Of a stretch of DNA of 7,074 nucleotides, positions 1 to 5,904 are shown one piece after another. The stretch is from contig JALWYR010000072.1 of assembly GCA_027003085.1 (NCBI GenBank), positions 1 to 7,074 of the forward strand, written 5' to 3'. The notes under the pieces are model-generated. The model saw only the letters and a program-made list of their open reading frames with translations, was not told the DNA's origin and ran no database searches. Positions within the stretch are counted from its first letter, which is position 1; every line of letters begins with the position of its first letter. This stretch comes from Flavobacteriales bacterium. Its GTDB lineage: Bacteria; Bacteroidota; Bacteroidia; Flavobacteriales; Flavobacteriaceae. The translations under genes were made by a program, and so were the position numbers.

Positions 1-339
1 ACCAATGTTCAAGAAACCGACACGGGCAATGTTCATTTGTCCGAAGGTTTTATCGGGCCCGATATTGCCGAAGCCCTCGGTATTTCCGATTACGGGATTC
101 TATCCGGTGTTTCGACCTATCCGAATCCCGTAAGCGAGATTTTTAGTGTCCGTTTAACCCAACGTAGTCATTACGAATTTTACATCTTCGATTTACAAGG
201 CAAACGGGTACTATATCGCCAAAGTCAAGACGCAAACCAAACTTTCGACATCGGGTTTTTAACTACCGGGAGTTATATATTGATTGTAGTTGACAGGGAT
301 AACAAACGCAAAAAAGCATTTAAAATCATTAAAGAATAA
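1..339 (+). CDS. T9SS-secreted protein, C-terminal sorting domain (5' partial)
   Basis: The reading frame is open from the first base to a TAA at 337..339, so the gene starts outside the window; an apparent TTG start at 37 is simply an internal Leu codon. The visible 112 residues end in a typical type A T9SS sorting domain of about 75 residues: a YPNPV motif opens it, followed by alternating beta strands (FYIFDLQGKRV, then TTGSYILIVV) and a basic Lys-rich end. Such domains direct folded proteins across the outer membrane, after which they are cut off and the cargo is released or attached to surface lipopolysaccharide. The segment before it (ETDTGNVHLSEGFIGPD) resembles the end of small Bacteroidota secreted proteins with a TxGF-like motif before the sorting domain, so the whole protein may be only about 200 residues; that is inference. 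The fibre gene follows 60 nt downstream on the same strand, with no terminator seen between them. The cargo function cannot be read here. Confidence 0.88.
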   Translation, partial: TNVQETDTGNVHLSEGFIGPDIAEALGISDYGILSGVSTYPNPVSEIFSVRLTQRSHYEFYIFDLQGKRVLYRQSQDANQTFDIGFLTTGSYILIVVDRDNKRKKAFKIIKE

Positions 340-399
340 TACGCTGGAAAGATACCTGTGTGTTTAAAAATCAACTTATTCATCACAAAAAATACCGTT

Positions 400-2706
400 A
401 TGAAAACAACATCAAAATTCAGAAAAGTACTCATAAGCATCTTAGCTTTGTTTGTGGCAAGCATAAGCACTGCCCAAAACGGCTTTAACTACAAAGCGTT
501 GATTTCCGAAAACGGAAGCACGCTTTCAAGCCAAAACGTAAATATGCGATTCAGTATTATAGATGCCGGAAACACGGTGGTTTACAGCGAAACTCATACC
601 GGAAGCACCGATGCCAACGGCATTGTGGTTTTTGTGATTGGCGAAGGCACGGTGGTGTCGGGTGATTTTTCAAGTATTGATTGGAGTGCCGGGGATTATT
701 TCCTGCACGTGGAATTGGACACCGGCAGCGGTTATCAGGATTTCGGGACAACGGCGTTCAAGTATGTGCCTTTTGCCAAATATGCCGGCACATCGGGCGG
801 CATAACACCGGACGCCATCAAATTGGACGATTTGAGCGATGCCCGTTCCGATAGCAATGGTTCATCTATCTATATCGGTATGGATGCAGGATACAATGAT
901 GATCAAACCAATAATTCCAATGTGGGAATCGGATATGCGGCATTATATGCCAATACCACAGGCGAAAGGAATTCCGCCCTTGGATATAAGGCCATGCATT
1001 TCAACACTACGGGTTCGGGCAATACGGCCATGGGTCGTAAGTCTTTATATGCCAACACATCGGGCGCCTACAATACGGCCGTTGGAAAACGTGCCTTGTA
1101 TTCCAACACCCTCGGACATTCCAATGTGGCTTTGGGAGCCCACGCATTGTATCGCAATACCGACCGGAGCAACCTGGTAGCCATAGGCGATTCGGCCTTA
1201 TATAATAATGGAACAGGCGTTTCGGCTTCTTATCATGCCGGATACAATACGGCCATAGGTTCCAAAGCGCTATATGCCAACACCACCGGTTATGCCAATT
1301 CGGCAACCGGTTATAGAACATTATTTTCCAACACCACCGGCTATTCCAATACGGCAAATGGTGCTGATGCGCTATATTCCAACACCACAGGATACCATAA
1401 TACCGCAATCGGGGCAACGAGCTTAAATAGCAACACTACCGGACGACAAAATACTGCTACCGGAAGTGGGGCATTACGTTATAATACAACCGGAAGTGAA
1501 AATAATGCCAACGGTTTCGGTGCTTTGCATCACAATACCACAGGATTTGCCAATTCCGCCTTTGGCAATTATTCGCTTTATCAAAACACTTCGGGTAATT
1601 ATAACACTTCTCTTGGCTTTCGTTCTTTATACAACAACTCCACCGGACATAGCAATATTGCCATAGGAATACGGGCTTTGTATCACAATACCAACAGGGA
1701 CAATTTGGTAGCCATTGGCGATTCGGCTTTGTTTTACAATGGTGGTGGTGTTTCACAATATTATCATGCCTCATATAACACGGCCATAGGATCAAAAGCA
1801 CTTTATGCCAATACTACCGGATACTCAAATACAGCCACGGGATACTGGTCCTTGTTTTCCAATACAACAGGATATGGCAATACCGCCAACGGATATCAAG
1901 CGTTGTATTCAAATACGGAGGGTTATAAAAACACGGCCTACGGCAGAAATTCACTTTATTCCAATACAACAGGTGATAAAAATACGGCTATGGGTTTTTA
2001 TGCATTGTATTCCAATACTACGGCTGAAATGAATACGGCAGTTGGTTACCAAAGTTTATTTGCAAATACCACGGGTTCATCAAACACGGCACTGGGTTAT
2101 GGCGCATTTTATACCGGATCAAATTATTCCAACTCAATGGCTTTGGGTAGTTATTCGTCCATTACGGCAAATAACCAAGTCCGCATTGGAAACGCATCGG
2201 TAAGTAGCATCGGCGGGTTTACCGACTGGACCAATGTCTCGGATGCACGTTTCAAAAAAGATGTCCGGGAAAACGTAATCGGGTTGCCTTTTATCCTAAA
2301 ACTTCGTCCCGTTACATACCGCTTGGATATGGATGCCATTGCCAAATTCACCAAAACACCGGACAGCTTACGCCTGCCCGGAAGTGAAAAACTCAAAGCC
2401 GCCGAACTGCAAACCGGCTTTATTGCCCAGGAAGTAGAACAAGCCGCACGAAGCGTGGGTTTCGACTTCCACGGCGTGGATGCGCCCAAAAATCCTAATG
2501 ATTACTACGGTCTTCGTTATGCCGAGTTTGTTGTTCCGCTTGTCAAAGCCGTGCAAGAGCAACAAGAAATAATAGAACGGCAAAAAGCAAAATTAGAAGA
2601 ACAGGAAATGCGCCTGCAACAGCAAGCCGAACAATTGGCCCGGCAAGCCGAGGAACTGAAAAACTTGAAAAAACTGGTTAACCGGTTATTGGAAAGTCAA
2701 AAATAA
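400..2706 (+). CDS. Exported repeat fibre protein with peptidase S74 self-cleaving chaperone domain
   Basis: This 768-residue protein is probably a homotrimeric surface or secreted fibre. In order it shows: a Sec signal peptide (MKTTSKFRK, hydrophobic stretch, likely cut after A25 in STA-QN); an N-terminal beta domain at about 26-145 (FNYKALIS, VVYSETHTG), common in Bacteroidota fibre and collagen-like proteins; a tandem repeat stalk at 181-585; a peptidase S74 domain from about 610; and a coiled coil rich in Gln, Glu, Lys and Leu at about 718-766. S74 domains are intramolecular chaperones of phage tailspikes and endosialidases: they trimerise, guide beta-helix folding, then cut themselves off. 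The start of the domain reads V-SDARFKKDV; S614 and K619 have the spacing of the Ser-Lys pair known in endosialidase, so the last 155 residues are expected to be released. GFIAQEVE and YGLRYAEFVVPLVKAV are typical S74 segments. I chose ATG 400 because it begins a normal signal peptide; a GTG at 358, with GGAAAG 6 nt before it, would add 14 residues. No T9SS domain is present. No phage genes surround it, so a cellular adhesin or matrix role is more likely than a phage tail. Confidence 0.9.
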   Translation: MKTTSKFRKVLISILALFVASISTAQNGFNYKALISENGSTLSSQNVNMRFSIIDAGNTVVYSETHTGSTDANGIVVFVIGEGTVVSGDFSSIDWSAGDYFLHVELDTGSGYQDFGTTAFKYVPFAKYAGTSGGITPDAIKLDDLSDARSDSNGSSIYIGMDAGYNDDQTNNSNVGIGYAALYANTTGERNSALGYKAMHFNTTGSGNTAMGRKSLYANTSGAYNTAVGKRALYSNTLGHSNVALGAHALYRNTDRSNLVAIGDSALYNNGTGVSASYHAGYNTAIGSKALYANTTGYANSATGYRTLFSNTTGYSNTANGADALYSNTTGYHNTAIGATSLNSNTTGRQNTATGSGALRYNTTGSENNANGFGALHHNTTGFANSAFGNYSLYQNTSGNYNTSLGFRSLYNNSTGHSNIAIGIRALYHNTNRDNLVAIGDSALFYNGGGVSQYYHASYNTAIGSKALYANTTGYSNTATGYWSLFSNTTGYGNTANGYQALYSNTEGYKNTAYGRNSLYSNTTGDKNTAMGFYALYSNTTAEMNTAVGYQSLFANTTGSSNTALGYGAFYTGSNYSNSMALGSYSSITANNQVRIGNASVSSIGGFTDWTNVSDARFKKDVRENVIGLPFILKLRPVTYRLDMDAIAKFTKTPDSLRLPGSEKLKAAELQTGFIAQEVEQAARSVGFDFHGVDAPKNPNDYYGLRYAEFVVPLVKAVQEQQEIIERQKAKLEEQEMRLQQQAEQLARQAEELKNLKKLVNRLLESQK
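940..2154 (+). repeat. 23 in-frame tandem repeats, 51 bp (17 residues) each, within the fibre gene
   Basis: The coding repeats have consensus ALYxNTTGxxNTAxGxx. I count 23 consecutive units: 21 of exactly 17 residues and two expanded to 24 (units 6 and 16, with YHAGYN or YHASYN inserted), 405 residues in all and without a frame break. DNA copies differ at many third positions (aataccaca, aacaccacc, aatactacc for NTT), so the array is old and held at the protein level rather than freshly expanded. The pattern recalls the Hep/Hag and YadA-head type repeats that wind into trimeric beta rolls, although those have a shorter period as I recall. The last unit (AFYTGSNYSNSMALGSY) is degenerate and leads straight into the S74 domain. 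Confidence 0.9.
1144..1899 (+). repeat. Higher-order duplication: two copies of a four-unit block, 531 bp apart
   Basis: The block at 1144..1368 (units 5-8) recurs at 1675..1899 (units 15-18). Both contain a unit in which NTTG is replaced by NTDR or NTNR with LVAIGDS, then the 24-residue expanded unit, then ALYANTTGY and LFSNTTGY units. By hand I count 59 identical residues of 75, well above what unrelated units in the array share, and the offset is exactly ten units. The simplest explanation is a past in-frame duplication of about 177 residues, followed by divergence. The DNA copies differ at many synonymous positions. Confidence 0.8.
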
Positions 2707-2750
2707 TTTGCTCGGGCGACAGGATAAGTGCCATAGAATTATGGGTAGGA

Positions 2751-2766
2751 AACCGGACATCCGGTT
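2751..2766 (+). other. Short hairpin after the fibre gene
   Basis: AACCGG and CCGGTT form a perfect 6-bp stem around an ACAT loop, 45 nt after the fibre stop codon. It is followed by A residues rather than T residues on the plus strand, so it does not make a standard Rho-independent terminator for the fibre gene. It could still mark the 3' end of that transcript. Confidence 0.4.
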
Positions 2767-2775
2767 ACATTAAAA

Positions 2776-3085
2776 AAACGTGTCGGGAATGGAAGCGATC
2801 CCAACGGGTGGCGTGCATTTTCCCGTGGGCGTAGAAGACCGGCGGCGCCGGAGCGTAGCGAAGGCGTCAAAGGGCTTCGATGCCGGCGAAGGGAGACGCC
2901 GAAGGTGGCTCCCGGAGCTACCGAGGAAACCGAAGGGTTCCGAGGTCCGCGAAGCAAGACCAACGGCCAAGCGGAGCGGCGCCGGAAGGGCTTGCAGAGC
3001 TGCGAAGCAAGACCAAGGCCAAAGCGAAGCGTAGCCTGCCGGCTTGCGGAGCCGCGTAGAAGCCCGGAGGGCTTCGGAGCGAAAA
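2776..3085. repeat. G+C-rich mosaic intergenic repeat block
   Basis: By hand count 2821..3060 is about two thirds G+C (161 of 240), and it is purine-rich on the plus strand. It is built from recurring short words: CGGCGCCGGA at 2843 and 2977; GCGTAGC at 2853 and 3029; GGGCTTCG at 2872 and 3069; a 15-bp exact repeat GCGAAGCAAGACCAA at 2949 and 3002, extending as an imperfect repeat to about 28 bp; and many GCGAAG/GGAGCG variants. It ends with the perfect stem GAAGCCC-GGA-GGGCTTC at 3059..3075. Both edges return sharply to A+T-rich DNA. It resembles a dispersed noncoding repeat element or array of such elements, but one window cannot show that copies exist elsewhere, and I know no family name for it. 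Confidence 0.6.
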
Positions 3086-3148
3086 AAATACACGAACTGT
3101 GTAATATTCCGGCCCGTATTAGCGTTTTAAATAACAAAACTCCGGCTT

Positions 3149-3694
3149 ATGAAACGAATGTATCTTATGCTTTTGGCCGGCTTGATCGTGTCCGGCTGTG
3201 CTACGGTAAAATTTGAACAACCGGTTCCTCCCAATGCCAAAGCATTGGAACAATTTCCCGAACACTTGACCGGCACCTATGTGGAGCGACAAAATAAGGA
3301 TACGCTTGTGATTACCGCCAATGCATTCCGGTTCGGCCATAAGGGTGATTTGTTCCACCTGTCCGGTAAATTGACCGGCGAAAATACGGTTTTGAAAAAA
3401 TCCGGCGATTTCTACCTGCTGAGCATCAGCGAAAAAGACGATCCGTTTTGGGAAGTATTGCCATTCAAGTTTAAAGACAATACGCTAACGGTCTATGCCC
3501 TTGTGTTGGAAGACAAACCGGACAAATCGGCCAAAGAGGAAAAACTGGAAAAAATCCGTCAAATTACACCGGTTAAGGTTAAACATACCCAAACCGGCGA
3601 GCATTACCTTATTAACCCGTCGGAAGATGAATTGGAACGGCTGCTACGCAGTGGTTTGTTCGACAAAGTAACGGTTTTCGAAAAGGTGGAATAA
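3149..3694 (+). CDS. Small lipoprotein of unknown function
   Basis: This 181-residue protein begins with a lipoprotein signal: MKRM, a hydrophobic stretch, then the lipobox V-S-G-C with the lipidated Cys at residue 17. It should therefore be anchored in a membrane, facing the periplasm or the outside. The mature part looks beta-rich (TGTYVERQNKDTLVITANAFRF; KFKDNTLTVYALVLE), with a charged Lys/Glu stretch at about 125-138. The end, YLINPSEDELERLLRSGLF, appears helical. I do not recognise a named domain. ATG 3149 is chosen because it puts KR before the hydrophobic core; an ATG three codons later would leave a signal without a positive start. The leader is A+T-rich with no clear Shine-Dalgarno site, as is usual in Bacteroidota. 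It stands alone: repeat-rich DNA lies upstream and a long inverted repeat downstream, so it is probably transcribed by itself. Confidence 0.85.
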   Translation: MKRMYLMLLAGLIVSGCATVKFEQPVPPNAKALEQFPEHLTGTYVERQNKDTLVITANAFRFGHKGDLFHLSGKLTGENTVLKKSGDFYLLSISEKDDPFWEVLPFKFKDNTLTVYALVLEDKPDKSAKEEKLEKIRQITPVKVKHTQTGEHYLINPSEDELERLLRSGLFDKVTVFEKVE

Positions 3695-3696
3695 TT

Positions 3697-3758
3697 CATT
3701 CCGGCCGGGCATAGCCAAATGCGGGAAAAGCATTTGGACGAAATTATTCGCCGGAATG
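3697..3758 (+). other. Bipartite inverted repeat just after the lipoprotein stop codon
   Basis: Two nested perfect arms can fold into one stem. The outer arms are CATTCCGGC at 3697..3705 with GCCGGAATG at 3750..3758; two further T-G wobble pairs would extend them outward. The inner arms are CCAAATGC at 3715..3722 with GCATTTGG at 3730..3737, around the 7-nt loop GGGAAAA. An internal loop of 9 and 12 nt separates the stems. The structure starts 2 nt after the lipoprotein stop codon and is not followed by a T-run, so it could be a non-canonical terminator, a 3' stabilising structure, or a protein-binding site. It lies about 100 nt before the next start codon. Confidence 0.6.
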
Positions 3759-3801
3759 GGCAGTGCGGCGGGTGAACCTGCGTGTTTAGGGCGTTTTCTC
3801 C

Positions 3802-3832
3802 TTGCAATTCTGCCCGAAAATCCGCAAATTTG
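3802..3832 (+). promoter_or_regulatory. Candidate Bacteroidota-type promoter for the oxidoreductase-methyltransferase pair
   Basis: TTG at 3802..3804 and CAAATTTG at 3825..3832 lie 20 nt apart. They resemble the Bacteroidota housekeeping promoter, whose -33 element is TTG-like and whose -7 element is TAnnTTTG; here five of the six fixed -7 bases match. Transcription would begin near 3838, leaving a leader of about 20 nt before ATG 3860. The match was found by eye and such words also occur by chance. Confidence 0.35.
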
Positions 3833-3859
3833 ACGGCATTATTTCAAACCCGAAAACCT

Positions 3860-5071
3860 ATGAAAATCGCCCTGATTCGCGAACGCAAAAATCCGCCCGA
3901 CCGGCGCGTGGTACTCACACCCGCACAGGCCAAGGAACTGAAAGAAAAATATCCGCAATTGGAAATTGTGGCCGAAAGTTCGCCCGACCGTGCCTTTCCG
4001 GATGACGAATACCGCGCAGCCGGTATTCCGGTGGTGGACGATGTGTCGGATGCCGATGTGTTGCTGGGCGTTAAGGAAGTGCCCGTGGATGCATTGATTC
4101 CGGGCAAAAAATATTTCTTTTTTTCGCACACCATCAAAAAACAACCGCATAACCGCAAGCTTTTGCGTGCCATATTGGACAAAAACATCGAGCTCTACGA
4201 CCACGAAACCCTGACCGACAAAAACGGAATGCGTTTGGTGGCTTTCGGTTACTATGCCGGCGTGGTGGGGGCCTACAACGCCATACGCACCTACGGGCTC
4301 AAAAGCGGACTATTCCGCTTGCCCAAAGCCATCGAATTGCACGACAAACAGGAGCTTATCCAAAAACTGCGTGAGGTTTATCCCAAACTCCCGCCCGTTA
4401 AAATCGTGCTTACGGGCAAGGGCAGGGTAGGCAGCGGCGCCAAGGAAATGCTCGACGCAATGGGCATACGCGAAGTGCCGCCCGGGGAATTTCTTTCGAA
4501 GGAATTCGACGAACCGGTTTACACCCAAATCGATGTGGACAGCTACAATGTGCACAAGGAAGGCAAGCCCTTCGATTTCCAAGAGTTTTTTACCCATCCC
4601 GAAAGGTTCCGCGGCGATTTCGGCAAGTTTACCAAAGCGGCCGACATCTACATCGCCGGACATTACTACGGCCAAGGCGCACCTTATATATTGACCCGTG
4701 AACACCTGATGGCACCCGACAACCGCATTCGCACGGTGGCCGACATCAGTTGCGATATCGGCGGGCCGGTGGCCACCACCATTCGTGCATCCACCATCGA
4801 CGACCCCATCTATGGCTACGACCCGCAAACCGGCACCGAAACCGATTGGCAAAATCCCGAAGCCATAGCCGTAATGGCCGTGGACAATCTACCCAACGAA
4901 ATTGCCCGCGATGCTTCGGAGGGTTTCGGACGGCAGTTTGTCCGGCACATCATTCCCGCCTTACTGGAAGGCGACCGCGACGGTATCCTGGAACGCGCCC
5001 GCATAACCCGGGACGGAAAACTGACACCGCGCTACGCCTACTTACAAGACTATGTGGACGGCAAGGAATAA
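3860..5071 (+). CDS. Saccharopine dehydrogenase-like oxidoreductase (Lys1/LKR type, AlaDH/PNT superfamily)
   Basis: This 403-residue enzyme resembles yeast Lys1 and the lysine-ketoglutarate reductase (LKR) half of AASS. These enzymes interconvert lysine plus 2-oxoglutarate and saccharopine using NAD(P)H in the cytosol. The N-terminal substrate domain has GVKE (K72) and FSHTIK (H90), aligning with the catalytic Lys and His of yeast Lys1 (GLKE and FAHCYK). AFGYYAGVVGA corresponds to Lys1 AFGFYAGFAGA. The Rossmann motif GKGRVG is at residues 186-191. RTVADISCDIGGPVATT and the C-terminal VDNLPNEIARDASEGF match the LKR/Lys1 signatures of nucleotide site and dimer region. ATG 3860 is chosen because homology begins there (MKIALIRERK); an upstream GTG at 3782 would add 26 unrelated residues and run through the candidate promoter. 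A methyltransferase follows 5 nt after the stop. Alanine dehydrogenase is a less likely alternative because the signatures are LKR-like. No saccharopine-cleaving partner is in the window, so direction (lysine breakdown or synthesis) is unknown. Confidence 0.85.
   Translation: MKIALIRERKNPPDRRVVLTPAQAKELKEKYPQLEIVAESSPDRAFPDDEYRAAGIPVVDDVSDADVLLGVKEVPVDALIPGKKYFFFSHTIKKQPHNRKLLRAILDKNIELYDHETLTDKNGMRLVAFGYYAGVVGAYNAIRTYGLKSGLFRLPKAIELHDKQELIQKLREVYPKLPPVKIVLTGKGRVGSGAKEMLDAMGIREVPPGEFLSKEFDEPVYTQIDVDSYNVHKEGKPFDFQEFFTHPERFRGDFGKFTKAADIYIAGHYYGQGAPYILTREHLMAPDNRIRTVADISCDIGGPVATTIRASTIDDPIYGYDPQTGTETDWQNPEAIAVMAVDNLPNEIARDASEGFGRQFVRHIIPALLEGDRDGILERARITRDGKLTPRYAYLQDYVDGKE
5063..5067 (+). promoter_or_regulatory. 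Ribosome binding site for the methyltransferase
   Basis: AAGGA lies inside the last codons of the upstream gene, 9 nt before GTG 5077. It is the clearest Shine-Dalgarno-like site in the window, and it decides the non-ATG start of the methyltransferase. Confidence 0.5.
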
Positions 5072-5076
5072 GTGTT

Positions 5077-5904
5077 GTGCCCACACTGCATCCTTTTTTT
5101 CAAATTCGTAAGTGGTGGGAATGGCGTCTTCAATCCCGTTCCCGCTACGGTGTGCATTCGCCTTTTGTGTTCGACTTGCTCACCCGGGGTTTGCAAGCGC
5201 CCGTTCCGGCCGGGGATGCACGAAAGATGCTTGAATTCCGGCGACAATGGTTAAACGACCGCCGGAAAATCAATATTACCGACCCGGGAGCAGGTTCGCG
5301 CCGGCCGGGTTTCGGCCCTCGCCGTATTCGTGCTTTGGCCCGCACGGCCGGAAGTTCGCAGCGGCAAATGTTTTTGCTCTACCGCTTGGCCCGTTATTTT
5401 CGTCCGGCCCGGATATTGGAATTGGGAACACATTTGGGCATAGGCACTTTTGCCTTGCATTGCGGAGCGCCCGGTGCAGAAATTATTACGGTGGAAGGGA
5501 GCCGTGAATTATTTGGTTTGGCCAAGGAGAATTTCGAAAAACGGGAACTGAAAAATATCCGTCCGGTGTTCGGGCTGTTCGATAACGTGCTCCCGGATTT
5601 ATTGGGCAAGCAAAGCTTTGATATGATTGTGGTGGATGGCAATCATCGTTACGGTGCCACTTTGAAGTATTTCGAAATGCTTCTGCAAAGTGTTCCTCCG
5701 CAGGGTTTTGTGCTTTGGGACGACATACGCTGGTCGCCGGGGATGTGGCGGGCCTGGGAATATATACGCCGGCACCCACAGGTGCGGTTAAGCTTGGATT
5801 TATACCGGACGGGCATTACTTTTTTCGACCCTTCGCGCCGGCAAAAGGAGCATTTTGCACTGCGTCACGGCCGGCCTTTATCGTTTTTTGGTTTGTTTGA
5901 TTAG
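5077..5904 (+). CDS. Class I SAM-dependent methyltransferase
   Basis: This 275-residue protein has a Rossmann-type methyltransferase fold. Motif I is ILELGTHLGIGT (acidic E115 just before the glycine loop). A second acidic position ends the next strand (IITVEGS). FDMIVVDGNHRYG (D187) is the motif IV-type strand, and VLWDDIRWSPGMWRAW follows, as in O-methyltransferase-like families (Methyltransf_24 type). The N-terminal stretch RYGVHSPFVFDLLT is one I associate with a Bacteroidota family of unassigned substrate, so I give no gene name. There is no ATG near the 5' end. I chose GTG 5077 because AAGGA at 5063..5067 sits 9 nt before it and it lies 5 nt after the preceding stop codon, which indicates translation from the same message as the saccharopine dehydrogenase-like gene. 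The last 27 nt overlap the end of the opposite-strand oxidoreductase gene. Confidence 0.83.
   Translation: MPTLHPFFQIRKWWEWRLQSRSRYGVHSPFVFDLLTRGLQAPVPAGDARKMLEFRRQWLNDRRKINITDPGAGSRRPGFGPRRIRALARTAGSSQRQMFLLYRLARYFRPARILELGTHLGIGTFALHCGAPGAEIITVEGSRELFGLAKENFEKRELKNIRPVFGLFDNVLPDLLGKQSFDMIVVDGNHRYGATLKYFEMLLQSVPPQGFVLWDDIRWSPGMWRAWEYIRRHPQVRLSLDLYRTGITFFDPSRRQKEHFALRHGRPLSFFGLFD

Larger units (their letters stand above)
2707..3148. other. Gene-free gap between fibre and lipoprotein genes
   Basis: This 442-nt stretch holds no gene I can support. It has three parts: an ordinary A+T-richer shoulder (2707..2775) with a short hairpin, a G+C-rich repeat-laden core (about 2776..3085), and an A+T-rich leader (3086..3148) just before the lipoprotein start. 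Long open frames cross the core on both strands, but they follow from its composition, which makes stop codons rare. Their predicted peptides are Arg, Ser, Ala and Pro-rich with no domain character. Confidence 0.75.

Noticed and set aside
358..399. GTG start at 358 for the fibre protein
   Set aside because: GGAAAG precedes it at a plausible distance, but the added 14 residues would sit before a complete signal peptide that starts normally at ATG 400.
1007..1801. Antisense open frames rich in Trp, Cys, His and Tyr opposite the fibre gene
   Set aside because: They mirror the coding repeats (reverse complements of NTTG and ALY codons) and have no start signals or independent character.
940..2154. 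Regular 51-bp periodicity that might suggest a CRISPR array
   Set aside because: There are no conserved repeats with unrelated spacers. The whole period is coding, stays in frame, and varies mainly at the third codon position.
400..2706. Prophage tail fibre interpretation of the S74 protein
   Set aside because: S74 domains are famous from phages, but this one has a Sec signal peptide and a Bacteroidota-type N-terminal domain, and no phage gene is visible on either side.
2751..2775. Rho-independent terminator after the fibre gene
   Set aside because: The stem is only 6 bp and is followed by an A-run, not a T-run, on the plus strand.
2739..3137. Open frames of about 85-130 codons on both strands across the G+C-rich gap
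   Set aside because: They overlap each other in several frames. Their peptides are Arg/Ser/Ala/Pro-rich without signal, domain or ribosome site, and they exist because G+C-rich, repetitive DNA has few stop codons.
3782..3859. 26-codon N-terminal extension of the saccharopine dehydrogenase-like protein
   Set aside because: The extension has no family resemblance, while MKIALIRERK at 3860 is the normal beginning of this superfamily.
4310..4852. 180-codon antisense frame opposite the saccharopine dehydrogenase-like gene
   Set aside because: It lies wholly inside a gene with strong family motifs and reflects its codon bias; no independent support was found.
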